In this document: one piece after another, positions 52,203 to 60,900 of the stretch | Layout of the letters: every line of letters begins with the position of its first letter | Numbering within the stretch: the stretch's first letter is position 1 | Assembly (NCBI RefSeq): GCF_030813055.1 | Contig: NZ_JAUSTW010000003.1 | Coordinates: forward strand, 558,001 to 622,000 | Direction: 5' to 3' | DNA from: Neobacillus ginsengisoli | GTDB taxonomy: Bacteria; Bacillota; Bacilli; Bacillales_B; DSM-18226 | Length of the DNA stretch: 64,000 bases | Translations under genes and position numbers: made by a program | The notes under the pieces: model-generated | Told to the model about the DNA's origin: nothing | Database searches by the model: none | Seen by the model: the letters and a program-made list of their open reading frames with translations, nothing else

Positions 52203-52922
52203 TTAGTGTTTTCTTAATTCCATTAATGTTTTGACTTCATGGGTAGTAATGGAATGTACACCCATGTTCAAAAATTTCTCCATTGCATCCGGTTCATCAA
52301 TTGTCCAGACTAAAACAGGCAGGCAGCGTTTTCTGGCAACCTCCAGCAATTCTTCCCGGCATATGTGATAATTGATATTAATCCCGCAACATGAGGCAGA
52401 TATCGCATCCTGGCACGTTTCTCTAATAAAAGATTCATAATTCATTTCCATCGACTGTATACCGGCATTTGTATTTGCATTCAGCAGAACTTGGTAGGGA
52501 CGGTAATGATTCTTTAAATAAGCCGCCCTTTCTTTCTCACATCCGCTAATAATCACAGAATCTCTCATCTTATAGTTTTCGATTATTTGAATCATCGGAT
52601 GAATCGCACTGTCCTCTTTTATATCGAGATTAATCATTCGATGATTTTCCAAAATAAGCGGTAGAATAGCTTCAAGTTGGATCATTTCTTCATTTTGCGC
52701 AAATTTCTTTAATTCCTTAAAGGTTAATTCCTGTATCGCACTGCTTCCGAATGGTGTGGAAATATATTCATCGTGCCTGAGGACAACAACCTGGTCTTTC
52801 GTGGCCCTGACATCTACTTCAATAATTTCTGCCCCTGCTTTTAAACCTTCAAGTACAGACTGAATAGAATTTTCGGGTGTATTCATACAGCCACTATGAG
52901 CTGTAATCAAAGACCGTCTCAT
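52203..52922 (-). CDS. ugpQ: Glycerophosphodiester phosphodiesterase
   Basis: 239-aa GDPD-family enzyme splitting glycerophosphodiesters into glycerol-3-P and an alcohol. Motifs: LITAHSGCMNTPENSIQS (first His; the usual Arg of AHRG is Ser here), EIIEVDVRATKDQVVVLRHDE (Glu, Asp and second His, metal and catalysis), NLDIKED, and WTIDEPDAMEKFLNMGVHSITT at the end. No signal peptide, so it acts on imported substrate. 55 bases downstream of the inositol-monophosphatase-family gene and upstream of the unknown 51258 gene. The His-Ser replacement is a point of interest but the catalytic His, Glu and Asp remain. Confidence 0.88.
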   Translation of the reverse strand: MRRSLITAHSGCMNTPENSIQSVLEGLKAGAEIIEVDVRATKDQVVVLRHDEYISTPFGSSAIQELTFKELKKFAQNEEMIQLEAILPLILENHRMINLDIKEDSAIHPMIQIIENYKMRDSVIISGCEKERAAYLKNHYRPYQVLLNANTNAGIQSMEMNYESFIRETCQDAISASCCGININYHICREELLEVARKRCLPVLVWTIDEPDAMEKFLNMGVHSITTHEVKTLMELRKH

Positions 52923-52977
52923 TTTTAACTACACTTCCTCTCATAGTTCCAATAGGTGTCACTTTTCATTCTCAATC

Positions 52978-53781
52978 CTATTTAAGAATGTCCAACAAGG
53001 AATGATGAATAAATCCGTTAGAGGCTACAAGTGTACGATCTTCAAGATTAAATAGTTCACCGAACCGTGTGGTTACTTTTCCGCCGGCTTCTCGCAGAAT
53101 CAGGAGCCCGGCAGCTGTATCCCATGGGTTAAGCTCGTCATGCCAAAACCCTGATAACAATCCTTTAGCGACAAAGCATAAGTCTAAACTGGAAGCTCCA
53201 AGCAGCCGAATACTTCTACATTTCCCGGTTAGTGCATCGATTTGCTTGACGACCGTTGAGTTTTCCTTCCATTCTTTAGATGGATACCCTGTTGCAAGTA
53301 CGGCTTCTTCTATTTCTCTTTCATTACTTACCTGGATCGGTGTTTCATTATAAAAAGCACCTTCGCCTTTTGCCGCATAATAAAGGTCAGTAGTGAATGG
53401 ATTATACACGACCCCAGCTATCAGTACTCCATTTTGAACAATTCCAATAGAGACGGCGAAATGAGGGATTCGATGAATAAAATTAGTTGTTCCGTCAATC
53501 GGGTCGATAACCCAGCCAATTCCGCTCTTTTTCTGTTTTATGATTTCAAAAGGATTTGCTTGTCCATTTGCTTCCTCTGATAAGATCCAATGGTCAGGAT
53601 ACATGGTTTTAATTCGATCCCGTAATAAAGCTTCACTCAACTGATCCACTTCTGTAACAAGATCCGCATGATTCAGTTTCTGTTTAATGCTGTTACTTTG
53701 AGTGGTATTTTCCAGTATGAGCTGACCCGCATCTTTTGCAAATTCAATAGCTGTCTTAAGTAATTCGTTTTTCATGTTCAT
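52978..53781 (-). CDS. Inositol monophosphatase family protein
   Basis: 267-aa Mg-dependent, Li-sensitive phosphatase family (IMPase/SuhB/CysQ). Metal ligands: SEEANG (Glu69, Glu70), IDPIDGTTNF (Asp93, Asp96) and ELNPWDTAAGLLIL (last Asp). Substrates in the family include inositol-1-phosphate, fructose-1,6-bisphosphate and PAP; the operon position beside a glycerophosphodiesterase supports inositol phosphate. ATGA overlap with the upstream ATPase stop codon couples translation. No membrane segment. Confidence 0.92.
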   Translation of the reverse strand: MNMKNELLKTAIEFAKDAGQLILENTTQSNSIKQKLNHADLVTEVDQLSEALLRDRIKTMYPDHWILSEEANGQANPFEIIKQKKSGIGWVIDPIDGTTNFIHRIPHFAVSIGIVQNGVLIAGVVYNPFTTDLYYAAKGEGAFYNETPIQVSNEREIEEAVLATGYPSKEWKENSTVVKQIDALTGKCRSIRLLGASSLDLCFVAKGLLSGFWHDELNPWDTAAGLLILREAGGKVTTRFGELFNLEDRTLVASNGFIHHSLLDILK

Positions 53782-54851
53782 ACTAGCCTTTCACCGGTTT
53801 TCGCATCAAATAGATGAACTGATTCTTTCTTTACTGATAAGTATAGAATGGAACCAGCCTCAGGCATTAATTGCGGCGGTATCATAAAGCGAATATAGCT
53901 TTGTTCTATTTGAGCACTCACTAATGTTGCATGCCCTAAGGGTTCCGCCAGTAACACCTGTACTTTAAATTGAAGATCACCCTCACTGCCAACATGAATT
54001 TCGTGTGGACGAATGCCAAGTGAAACGGATGTCTTATCCTGAATCGGCACATCGATTGGTAAGGTGAACATGGTTTCTCCCATCTTGAACTCGCAGGAGT
54101 TTTCATTGGGTACTACTATCCCCTCGATAAAGTTCATTGGCGGTGTGCCAATAAATTGAGCAACAAAGAAATTTTCCGGCTTCTGATATAAATCCATAGG
54201 GGTACTGTATTGGACAATATTCCCTTCCTTCATTACTGCGATCCGATCTGCCATCGTCATAGCCTCTTCTTGGTCATGGGTAACCATAATGGTTGTAATA
54301 CCAAGTTCCTTTTGCAGACGACGTATTTCTTCTCTCATTTCAATCTTCAGCCGCGCATCAAGATTGGATAAAGGTTCATCCAATAATAAAACACGCGGTT
54401 CTTTTACGATTGCCCTTGCAAGAGCAACCCGTTGCTGCTGTCCACCGGATAGCTCTGAAGGCTTACGGTCTAGGAAACTTTCAAGATGTACTCTCTTAGC
54501 CGCTTCTCTTGCACGTTGATACCGCTCTTCCTTAGGCACCTTCATTTGCTTTAATGGAAACGCAATATTATCCAATACCGTCATATGCGGATATAATGCA
54601 TAACTTTGAAAAACCATACCAATGTTCCGATCTTTTGTTTCTACATCATTAACCGGTTCATCATCGAATAAAATCGTTCCGGCATTCGGTTTGATGATCC
54701 CTGCAATCATCAGCATCGTTGTTGATTTCCCGCAGCCGCTGGGTCCCAGTAAAGCAACGAGTTCTCCTTCAGGTATCATTAAATCTAAGTTTTTAATGGT
54801 ATTCGTATTTTTATTAAATGCCTTTGAAACGTTCCTTAGTTCAATTTTCAT
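53778..54851 (-). CDS. ABC importer ATP-binding protein (UgpC/MsmX type)
   Basis: 357-aa CUT1 ATPase. Walker A GPSGCGKSTT, Q-loop FQSYALYPHMTVLDNIAF, signature LSGGQQQRVALARAI, Walker B RVLLLDEPLSNLDA, switch VTHDQEEA; C-terminal TOBE/OB domain from about residue 235 (SVSLGIRPHEIHVG). Overlaps the upstream permease by four bases. A complete local ATPase distinguishes this system from the mannan importer, which has none. UgpC is the glycerol-3-P/glycerophosphodiester transporter ATPase, but MsmX/MalK are near-identical in type. Confidence 0.93.
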   Translation of the reverse strand: MKIELRNVSKAFNKNTNTIKNLDLMIPEGELVALLGPSGCGKSTTMLMIAGIIKPNAGTILFDDEPVNDVETKDRNIGMVFQSYALYPHMTVLDNIAFPLKQMKVPKEERYQRAREAAKRVHLESFLDRKPSELSGGQQQRVALARAIVKEPRVLLLDEPLSNLDARLKIEMREEIRRLQKELGITTIMVTHDQEEAMTMADRIAVMKEGNIVQYSTPMDLYQKPENFFVAQFIGTPPMNFIEGIVVPNENSCEFKMGETMFTLPIDVPIQDKTSVSLGIRPHEIHVGSEGDLQFKVQVLLAEPLGHATLVSAQIEQSYIRFMIPPQLMPEAGSILYLSVKKESVHLFDAKTGERLV

Positions 54852-55693
54852 ACCCTTTTTCCTCCACCTGCACTGACTTGTAGCAGTGATTTCTGAGTTG
54901 TAATAAACATAACAATAATTGGCAGCATGTAAAATAAGGAAACTGCACTTAACAATCCGTAATTAATCATATTTGGATCACTAATAAGTTTTTGGAGGTA
55001 AGCAGACAAGGTCACGTTATCATCACTGACGATAAAACTATACAAAAGAAGAAATTCGGACCATCCAGATAAAAATGAAAATATAGTAACCGCAGCAATC
55101 CCCGGTTTAACTAGAGGGAGAACAATTTGATACCAAACTTTAAGGCGGCTGCATCCGTCAATTAAACCGGCCCATTCAACATCCCATGGCACCTCATCAA
55201 AGAATCCTTTAACAATCCATGCAGTCATCGGTACTTGGAGAGCCGTTTTAACTAGGATCACTCCCCACAATGTGTCATACAAGCCTAAGAAATTTAAAAT
55301 ATAAAAAACGGCAATCAATAAGGCGACACTTGGAAATGCATGCAATAAAAGCGTAACCTTCATGATTTTTTGTCGTCCGGGAAAGTTTAGGCGAGCCAGT
55401 GCGTATCCAGCCATTAACCCAATAACCACTTCGAAAAGTGTTAACATCCCAGAAAAGAAAAAAGAATTCCATGTTGCTGTCCAAATACTTGGAAGCACTG
55501 TTCCTCCTTGCTTGATAGGAGACCAGAGAAAGCTCCAATTTTCTAATGTGAAATGATCAGGAATGAAACCGTATTTCATTCTAGTAGAAAACGAGTTTAG
55601 GATTAACCATATATACATCAAAAGAATAGGTAAAGTTGTTATACCTAAAACGATATAGGCAATAAAGTATGGTGTTTTACGTAACGACTTCAT
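54848..55693 (-). CDS. ABC importer permease (UgpE/MalG type)
   Basis: 281-aa CUT1 permease with six helices and EAA-loop region VEWAGLIDGCSRLKVWYQIVLPLVKPG, here lacking the first Ala of the strict EAA motif. Overlaps the ATPase start by four bases (ATGA). Translation of permease and ATPase is therefore coupled. Paired with the permease upstream. Confidence 0.9.
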   Translation of the reverse strand: MKSLRKTPYFIAYIVLGITTLPILLMYIWLILNSFSTRMKYGFIPDHFTLENWSFLWSPIKQGGTVLPSIWTATWNSFFFSGMLTLFEVVIGLMAGYALARLNFPGRQKIMKVTLLLHAFPSVALLIAVFYILNFLGLYDTLWGVILVKTALQVPMTAWIVKGFFDEVPWDVEWAGLIDGCSRLKVWYQIVLPLVKPGIAAVTIFSFLSGWSEFLLLYSFIVSDDNVTLSAYLQKLISDPNMINYGLLSAVSLFYMLPIIVMFITTQKSLLQVSAGGGKRV

Positions 55694-55714
55694 AAAACGT
55701 TGATATCCCCTTCC

Positions 55715-56608
55715 TTAATCGATACGCGAATTCTTTATCATTTTATTCATCCCAAATACCTTCCACATAACAAACGAAAGGATCAGTGCGATGACTACAA
55801 GGACTAGGGCAACAGCGGAACCATAGCCAAATTCAAAGTTTTGGAAAGCACTATGGAAAGAATAAAGAGATAGCACTTCACTTTCATGTAATGGTCCTCC
55901 TTTAGTCAAGAGAAGAATGTATTCATAGGAGGTTAATAATGAAAGCAACTGCCACATTGTTACAAACATAATAGGCCAGCGTAAAGAAGGAATAATAATT
56001 TCATAGATGATGGACCAAGTTGATGAACCATCAACCTTTGCGGCTTGATACAAATCCTGCGGTATGGATTTAATAGCTGAAGAAAAAATAATCATACCGT
56101 AAGACGCCCCGATGACTCCATTGGCTAAAATAACAACGAGCATTGGATGAGTTGTCAGCAATGCTTGAGGTCCCATATGCAAAAGAGAACGAATGCTGTT
56201 AAGCACACCATATTGGCTTGAATCTAAAAACCATAGCCATAGTAAAATATAGACAACAGGAGGAGACATACGTGGAAGCATCCAAATTGTCCTTATAAAT
56301 AAACTGACAGATTCTTTCTGAATAAAATATGTGGTAATAATCGACAAGATTAATCCGAATATAACGTTAATCACTAGCGTAAACACTACATAAACCAGTG
56401 TATGGGTAAGGATTTCCAAAATGTTTGGATCATGGAATAGCCTTTGAAAATTAGCTAACCCATTAAATGTCCATTGCATTGCAGAATCCATATTTGTAAA
56501 TGCCAAAATGGTAATCAAAATAACCGGCAAGAAAAAGAAGATGGCAATTAACAAGATAAACGGACCGAGCATGACAGCAGGAAAGCCCCATTTTCGGAAA
56601 AAAAGCAT
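55715..56608 (-). CDS. ABC importer permease (UgpA/MalF type)
   Basis: 297-aa CUT1 permease with six helices. The EAA-like loop is LYQAAKVDGSSTWSIIYEIIIPSLRWP. Start with AAAGGAGG-type site upstream. 21 bases before the second permease gene and 58 bases after the binding-protein gene. The Gln for Glu in the EAA position is a small departure. Confidence 0.9.
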   Translation of the reverse strand: MLFFRKWGFPAVMLGPFILLIAIFFFLPVILITILAFTNMDSAMQWTFNGLANFQRLFHDPNILEILTHTLVYVVFTLVINVIFGLILSIITTYFIQKESVSLFIRTIWMLPRMSPPVVYILLWLWFLDSSQYGVLNSIRSLLHMGPQALLTTHPMLVVILANGVIGASYGMIIFSSAIKSIPQDLYQAAKVDGSSTWSIIYEIIIPSLRWPIMFVTMWQLLSLLTSYEYILLLTKGGPLHESEVLSLYSFHSAFQNFEFGYGSAVALVLVVIALILSFVMWKVFGMNKMIKNSRID

Positions 56609-56666
56609 CGAATTTCCTCCTTAAAATGTTTGTACCTGGCATAAAGCCAGGTACGTAAGCAATGTT

Positions 56667-58058
56667 TTATTCAATCACTTTTAATTTATCACCTAGAGAA
56701 GATTTCAGTTCGGTTTCTGCATCCTTTAATGCTGCTTCCGGTGTCTTCTTACCTAATTCCACTGCTTGAATAGCACTAAAAATAACCTTGGAATACGTTG
56801 GGAATCCTTGAGCATTTGGCAAGAATGTTGTATAGTCCAGCATATACGTAGTCTTACCTAATGTAATATCATTTTTAAATGTTGGTTCCTCTGAAGCCTT
56901 CTTAGTTACTGGTAAATGTGTAGTACTAACATCATGTGCAGCTTGAAGCTTTGGATCTGCAACCAGTTCCACTAATCGCTTAGCAAGTTCCGGATGCTTG
57001 GATTGAGAAGAAATAGTATACACAAATGGGTGTGATAATGTTACTGCTTTTCCACCTTTATCAGCGGCAGGAATTAGCATCATACCGAAATGATCATTAA
57101 CCCACTTAGCATCTACTTTTCCAAGCTTGTCATGGAAGTTATCCTGACTCCAGTTGAATACATTCCAAATTCCACCGTAGAAGAACAAGGACTTTCCGTT
57201 TACAACTGTTTTATGAATGCTTGGCCAGTCCATGGATGTAAGATTGTCCGGGATCAATTTCTTTTGTGCAAGATCATAGAAGTAGTTTAATTGTTTCGCA
57301 ACAGCTTTTTTATCAAGAACTAGCTTGTTTTCTTTCGCGTCATATAGCTTTGCCCCAAAATCATAAGCCATTTCTTGGAAGTCTGGGCCATCTACTGGAC
57401 GATGAATGACTCCATATTGAACGAAACCTTTTGCTTTCGCTTCTTCAGCCAATTTAGTCATATCATCTAGAGTAAACTCGCCTTTTTTCACTTTTTCAGG
57501 CAGACTGTTAATTTGATCATCCGACCATCCCAGCTGCTTTAATACATCTTTGTTATAAAATACAGGCCTTACTTCTGTATCCTGTGGAATTCCATAAGTA
57601 TGATTCTTGTACGTAACAGATTTCCATAAGGTCGGGAATACATCTGAATAGGCTTTATCTTTCTTTACATCATCTAATGGCTGAATATAATGCCCGTCTG
57701 CGAGCCAACCGATATTATCATGACCAGTGGCATAAATATCCGCCTCTTTCTTTGCTTTAAAGGACAGCATGAATTGTTTTGCGTAATCGTCCCAGCTTCC
57801 TTGGAAGTCATTCGTTTCTACTTGGACTGTAGTATTCTTACCTTCTTTTTTCAACTCTGCGTTAAGTTGTGCCGCAGCTTTAACTAAATTATCAACTCGT
57901 GTTTTTTCAGCTCCTGCTGTTTGTGCCTTAATGACCACGACCTCGTTTGCTTTTGCATTTGCATTTGCATTTGCACCCTTGTCTTGATTACCGCAACCGG
58001 AAAGAAGACCTACACCTAAAACTGTCGATAGTAGAACTGCTGGAACCATTTTCTTCAT
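56667..58058 (-). CDS. Solute-binding lipoprotein of a Ugp-like ABC importer
   Basis: 463-aa lipoprotein. Lipobox VGLLSGCGNQ, followed by a low-complexity ANANANAKAN run, then the mature bilobed domain with VVIKAQTAGAEKTRVDNLVKAAAQLN, DIYATGHDNIGWLADGHYIQPL and FFYGGIWNVFNW. Type is CUT1. By genomic context the cargo is a glycerophosphodiester or an inositol phosphate; the sequence alone does not prove it. AGGTGA precedes ATG 58058. First gene of the operon, between two TGGGAACGTTCCCA operators and downstream of its LacI-family regulator. The low-complexity run comes from a 6-bp repeat (TTTGCA) at 57953-57980. Confidence 0.9.
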   Translation of the reverse strand: MKKMVPAVLLSTVLGVGLLSGCGNQDKGANANANAKANEVVVIKAQTAGAEKTRVDNLVKAAAQLNAELKKEGKNTTVQVETNDFQGSWDDYAKQFMLSFKAKKEADIYATGHDNIGWLADGHYIQPLDDVKKDKAYSDVFPTLWKSVTYKNHTYGIPQDTEVRPVFYNKDVLKQLGWSDDQINSLPEKVKKGEFTLDDMTKLAEEAKAKGFVQYGVIHRPVDGPDFQEMAYDFGAKLYDAKENKLVLDKKAVAKQLNYFYDLAQKKLIPDNLTSMDWPSIHKTVVNGKSLFFYGGIWNVFNWSQDNFHDKLGKVDAKWVNDHFGMMLIPAADKGGKAVTLSHPFVYTISSQSKHPELAKRLVELVADPKLQAAHDVSTTHLPVTKKASEEPTFKNDITLGKTTYMLDYTTFLPNAQGFPTYSKVIFSAIQAVELGKKTPEAALKDAETELKSSLGDKLKVIE

Positions 58059-58081
58059 AAATGTCACCTCATAGTTTTGTG

Positions 58082-58095
58082 TGGGAACGTTCCCA
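58082..58095. promoter_or_regulatory. LacI-type operator of the phosphodiester operon, copy 1
   Basis: TGGGAACGTTCCCA, perfect 14-bp palindrome, 24 bases upstream of the binding-protein start. Confidence 0.82.
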
Positions 58096-58274
58096 GATTT
58101 AGGATTGTGTTTTTGAATAAATATAAAAATCAAGGTAAAGATTTTATTTCTATTGTTTTATCTTCCTTTTACTCTCGCCTTAAAAGCTTATGAAGTTATT
58201 CAAAAACCAATCCACCGCCTTATTCATTATCATTAATTAGGTAAAGAATAGAAGTGAAGAAATCAGAAAAGGGT

Positions 58275-58290
58275 ATGGGAACGTTCCCAT
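58275..58290. promoter_or_regulatory. LacI-type operator of the phosphodiester operon, copy 2
   Basis: ATGGGAACGTTCCCAT, perfect 16-bp palindrome, 193 bases upstream of copy 1. The region 58096-58470 between holds the presumed promoter; I see no further structure. Confidence 0.82.
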
Positions 58291-58470
58291 AGTGATAGAA
58301 AGTAAGAATTCTTTTATCTCCCTTTTTTAAAATCTTAGATTTACTTCTCTATCTATTTATAACTATAAAATGAATATGTTTAGAGACTATGAATTGAATT
58401 TAAAGATAGTGTAAATTCACAATCCCCCTTGAGTTTTTCTATTTACAGCCTGTAGACAATCATTTTTTTC

Positions 58471-59478
58471 TTACTTTGTAGATTTTCTTATGATCATTTG
58501 AGGTTCATATTCAATTCGTTCCGGTGGTACTTGCTCCTTTTTTATTAACTGATCCAGCAGTAGAACGGCGTCTTCACCCATTCTCATATTATCAACCTTT
58601 ACCGTTGTTAGGGGTGGATGAAACATATTTGAAAAGTCAATGTTATCAAATCCTGAAATAGCCACATCTTCCGGTATTTTTAAGCCCTTTTCCAAAAGGG
58701 CCTTCATCGCTCCCAGGGCTAACATATCGTTTGTAGCAAAAATGGCTGTCGGCTTTTTAATACTGAATTGTTCCCAGATAATAGATAACCCCTTATACCC
58801 ATCTTCATAAGTAGAGGTAGGGGAATAGAAGATATCTTCTTGATTAATTGAGCAGCCCAACTCATTCATCCGTGCTAAAAAACCCTGTAACCGCAAATGA
58901 TGGCTGCGGTGTTCTTGAGGGCCGGCAATCACCAAGAAATTCTTATGTCCTAGTTGATATAAATGATCTGCAACCATGACCCCTCCTTTTCTATCATGGT
59001 TAACAATCTGAATGACATCATTCTTTTCCATTGTTCCGTTTACCATAAGATAAGGAATGTTAAATTGATCAATATGACCGATAACCTCTTGGCTCAGCCG
59101 GCTGATTAAAATTAACCCATCTACCCTTTTTTCAAGCATATAGTCAGCAGATATTAATGACATTTCTTTATCTGTTGTCACAAACACTGAGTAGTTTAGA
59201 CGTGCTGCAGTCATAAGAATGGCATCGAGAATTTTTCCGTAAAAGGGATGTGAAGCAATAGGATGATGCTGGCGGTATATGATGACGCCAATATTGTTTG
59301 TTCGTTGCGAAACCATGGCCCTGGCAACACCATTCGGTTTATATTGCATCTCCTTAATTGCTTTTAACACTTTCTCTCGTGATTCCTTGCTTGTATATCC
59401 ATTTTCGGATATGACACGTGAAACGGTAGATTTTGATACACCAGCCTGTAATGCGATATCTTTTATTGTGTAACTCAC
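58471..59478 (-). CDS. LacI-family regulator of the phosphodiester/inositol operon
   Basis: 335-aa LacI/GalR regulator. HTH YTIKDIALQAGVSKSTVSRVISENGYTSKESREKV (residues 3-37), hinge, then sugar-binding domain with NNIGVIIYRQHHPIASHPF and the C-terminal DVAISGFDNIDFSNMFHPPLTTVKV. Directly upstream of and in the same direction as the importer operon; the gap carries the two TGGGAACGTTCCCA palindromes, the natural targets. Distinct from the first LacI (HTH VSKSTVSRV against ISKNSVSQA), matching distinct operators. Confidence 0.92.
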   Translation of the reverse strand: MSYTIKDIALQAGVSKSTVSRVISENGYTSKESREKVLKAIKEMQYKPNGVARAMVSQRTNNIGVIIYRQHHPIASHPFYGKILDAILMTAARLNYSVFVTTDKEMSLISADYMLEKRVDGLILISRLSQEVIGHIDQFNIPYLMVNGTMEKNDVIQIVNHDRKGGVMVADHLYQLGHKNFLVIAGPQEHRSHHLRLQGFLARMNELGCSINQEDIFYSPTSTYEDGYKGLSIIWEQFSIKKPTAIFATNDMLALGAMKALLEKGLKIPEDVAISGFDNIDFSNMFHPPLTTVKVDNMRMGEDAVLLLDQLIKKEQVPPERIEYEPQMIIRKSTK

Positions 59479-59571
59479 TGAATCACCTTCTAAGCTTTTA
59501 GTTGTTAATGAGTATAATTAAACTATTATCCTCATAAATTTAAACATTAAATAAACGATAAAAATTGGAAT

Positions 59572-60120
59572 TTATTTCTTTTTTAATAGACTTAGTGTCG
59601 TTTTAAAAGCCTTCATTTCCTTTATCGTTGGCTTCCATTGTTTTAAAGCCGTTATCAATGAGCGTTTACCACAGTAGGTTGCCTCTAACCCAGCGTTTTT
59701 GGCAATCATGATAATTCGCCGCATATGAAAGGAATTAGATACAATAACGCATGATTTATATCCCTTTTGCTCCATGATATTCTTCGTGAATCGTATATTT
59801 TCAACCGTATCTCTTGATTCATTTTCTACCAAAATGCGATTTGGTTCAATACCATGCTCGATCAGATAATCCTTCATTATTTCTGCTTCAGATTTGATCC
59901 AGCCAACAGCGCCACCTGAAACAATTACCTTTTTATTCAGGTATTTCTCCATTTGAAGTAGCTGTAAAACAATTTTTAAACGCTCTTCAAGCAATGGGTC
60001 GAGATTATTTCCAGTCGTTTTATATCCCAGCACTAATACAACATCATTATTACCAACAGTTAGCGGGGCAGACTGGATCCAAATAAACCAAATGACCATG
60101 ATGATTAAACAAAAAAGCAA
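59572..60120 (-). CDS. YdcF/SanA-type DUF218 membrane protein, start uncertain
   Basis: 182-aa protein with one N-terminal membrane helix and a DUF218 domain: VVLVLGYKTTGNNLDPLLEERL, VIVSGGAVGWIKSEAEIMKDYL, SRDTVENIRFTKNIM and IVSNSFHMRRII, the usual order in YdcF/ElyC/SanA proteins involved in envelope functions. The open frame begins with a TTG lacking a ribosome site. One base off, an ATG frame begins upstream (MRGLITHYTIFAF) and a T6 run at 60110-60116 lies between, so a one-base frameshift or slippage may separate the true start from the rest. Confidence 0.75.
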   Translation of the reverse strand: MLFCLIIMVIWFIWIQSAPLTVGNNDVVLVLGYKTTGNNLDPLLEERLKIVLQLLQMEKYLNKKVIVSGGAVGWIKSEAEIMKDYLIEHGIEPNRILVENESRDTVENIRFTKNIMEQKGYKSCVIVSNSFHMRRIIMIAKNAGLEATYCGKRSLITALKQWKPTIKEMKAFKTTLSLLKKK

Positions 60121-60438
60121 AAATAGTATAATGGGTAATCAATCCTCTCATTTTAAAGAATCATTTATTTAACTCGTAAAATATAGCTTATATTCATTTT
60201 GAGACTATTGAAATAATGTTAAGAGTTTGTTAATCATCATTAATATTGCCTGTAACCTACATCTCCCAGGGGAAGAATTAACTATTTAAAAATATCAATC
60301 TTCGACAAAAATCGGTTTGTTACGGGCGGTGACAGCTCTAAACTGTGGTATAGTCCAAGCACATTCGGAATATCTATTAGAGAAAACAAAAAAATTATTA
60401 AGCACTCATTTTTAATTGAGAAAGGGGGATCTTCACCA
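60121..60438. other. Gene-free region before the small cysteine-rich gene
   Basis: AT-rich with a poor -10-like box TATAGT at about 60351-60356 but no matching -35 at standard spacing. Nothing else recognised. Confidence 0.35.
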
Positions 60439-60552
60439 ATGGATGTTTGCATTTCTTGTGGGAACGAGTTATCGACTATGGAGAGAAATAGGTGTGAATG
60501 CTGGGAGTGCAGAGATACGACAGTTGAAGCTTATGAGGAAGAAGATAACTAG
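60439..60552 (+). CDS. Tiny cysteine-rich protein, 37 aa, zinc-ribbon-like
   Basis: Sequence MDVCISCGNELSTMERN, RCECWECRDTTVEAYEEEDN: the arrangement CxxC..CECWEC gives five cysteines for a possible zinc knuckle, with an acidic tail. AAGGGGG lies about ten bases before ATG. Comparable minimal zinc-ribbon proteins occur in Bacillus (YhfH type), but I do not recognise this one. It is too small to be sure. Confidence 0.55.
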   Translation: MDVCISCGNELSTMERNRCECWECRDTTVEAYEEEDN

Positions 60553-60823
60553 GTGATGCCTATCACCATCCGATTTTCCTTGTTCCGTAGCATTGTATTG
60601 TTCCACACCCCTCATTTACTTTCTTGTCGTCTCCTACTTCTTTGAAACCCTACACTCTCTTCAATTTTCGGTCATTATGAACGCCCCATGATGACCGTTT
60701 AATCTAATATTTAGTTTTACAGAGGGATGAACAGTAGCCAAACTATATAATAAGCTCTCACCCCCCTTACCATAGCTCTTGTTTCTCTTCAACTGCTAAC
60801 CTGCATCCGTTAGCACAACAAGA
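60553..60823. other. Intergenic region, nothing recognised
   Basis: C-rich stretches alternate with AT; no frame, hairpin or repeat of note until the terminator-like repeat at 60824. Confidence 0.4.
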
Positions 60824-60850
60824 AAAAGGGATTGCCGTAGCAACCCTTTC
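60824..60850 (+). terminator. Terminator-like repeat, second copy
   Basis: AAAGGGaTTGC/GCAAcCCTTT around CGTA, then CTTCAACTTT. Matches the hairpin at 876-907 and the decayed 62335-62365 copy. It lies about 270 bases after the small gene. Confidence 0.5.
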
Positions 60851-60861
60851 TTCAACTTTAC

Positions 60862-60896
60862 AAAAAAGTGTCGGCTTTAATACCAACACTTTTTTC
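60862..60896 (-). terminator. Terminator of the riboswitch-SPFH operon
   Basis: AAAAAAGTGTcGG/CCaACACTTTTTT with a nine-base loop, T6 on the minus strand, five bases past the stop codon. Confidence 0.78.
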
Positions 60897-60900
60897 CTTT

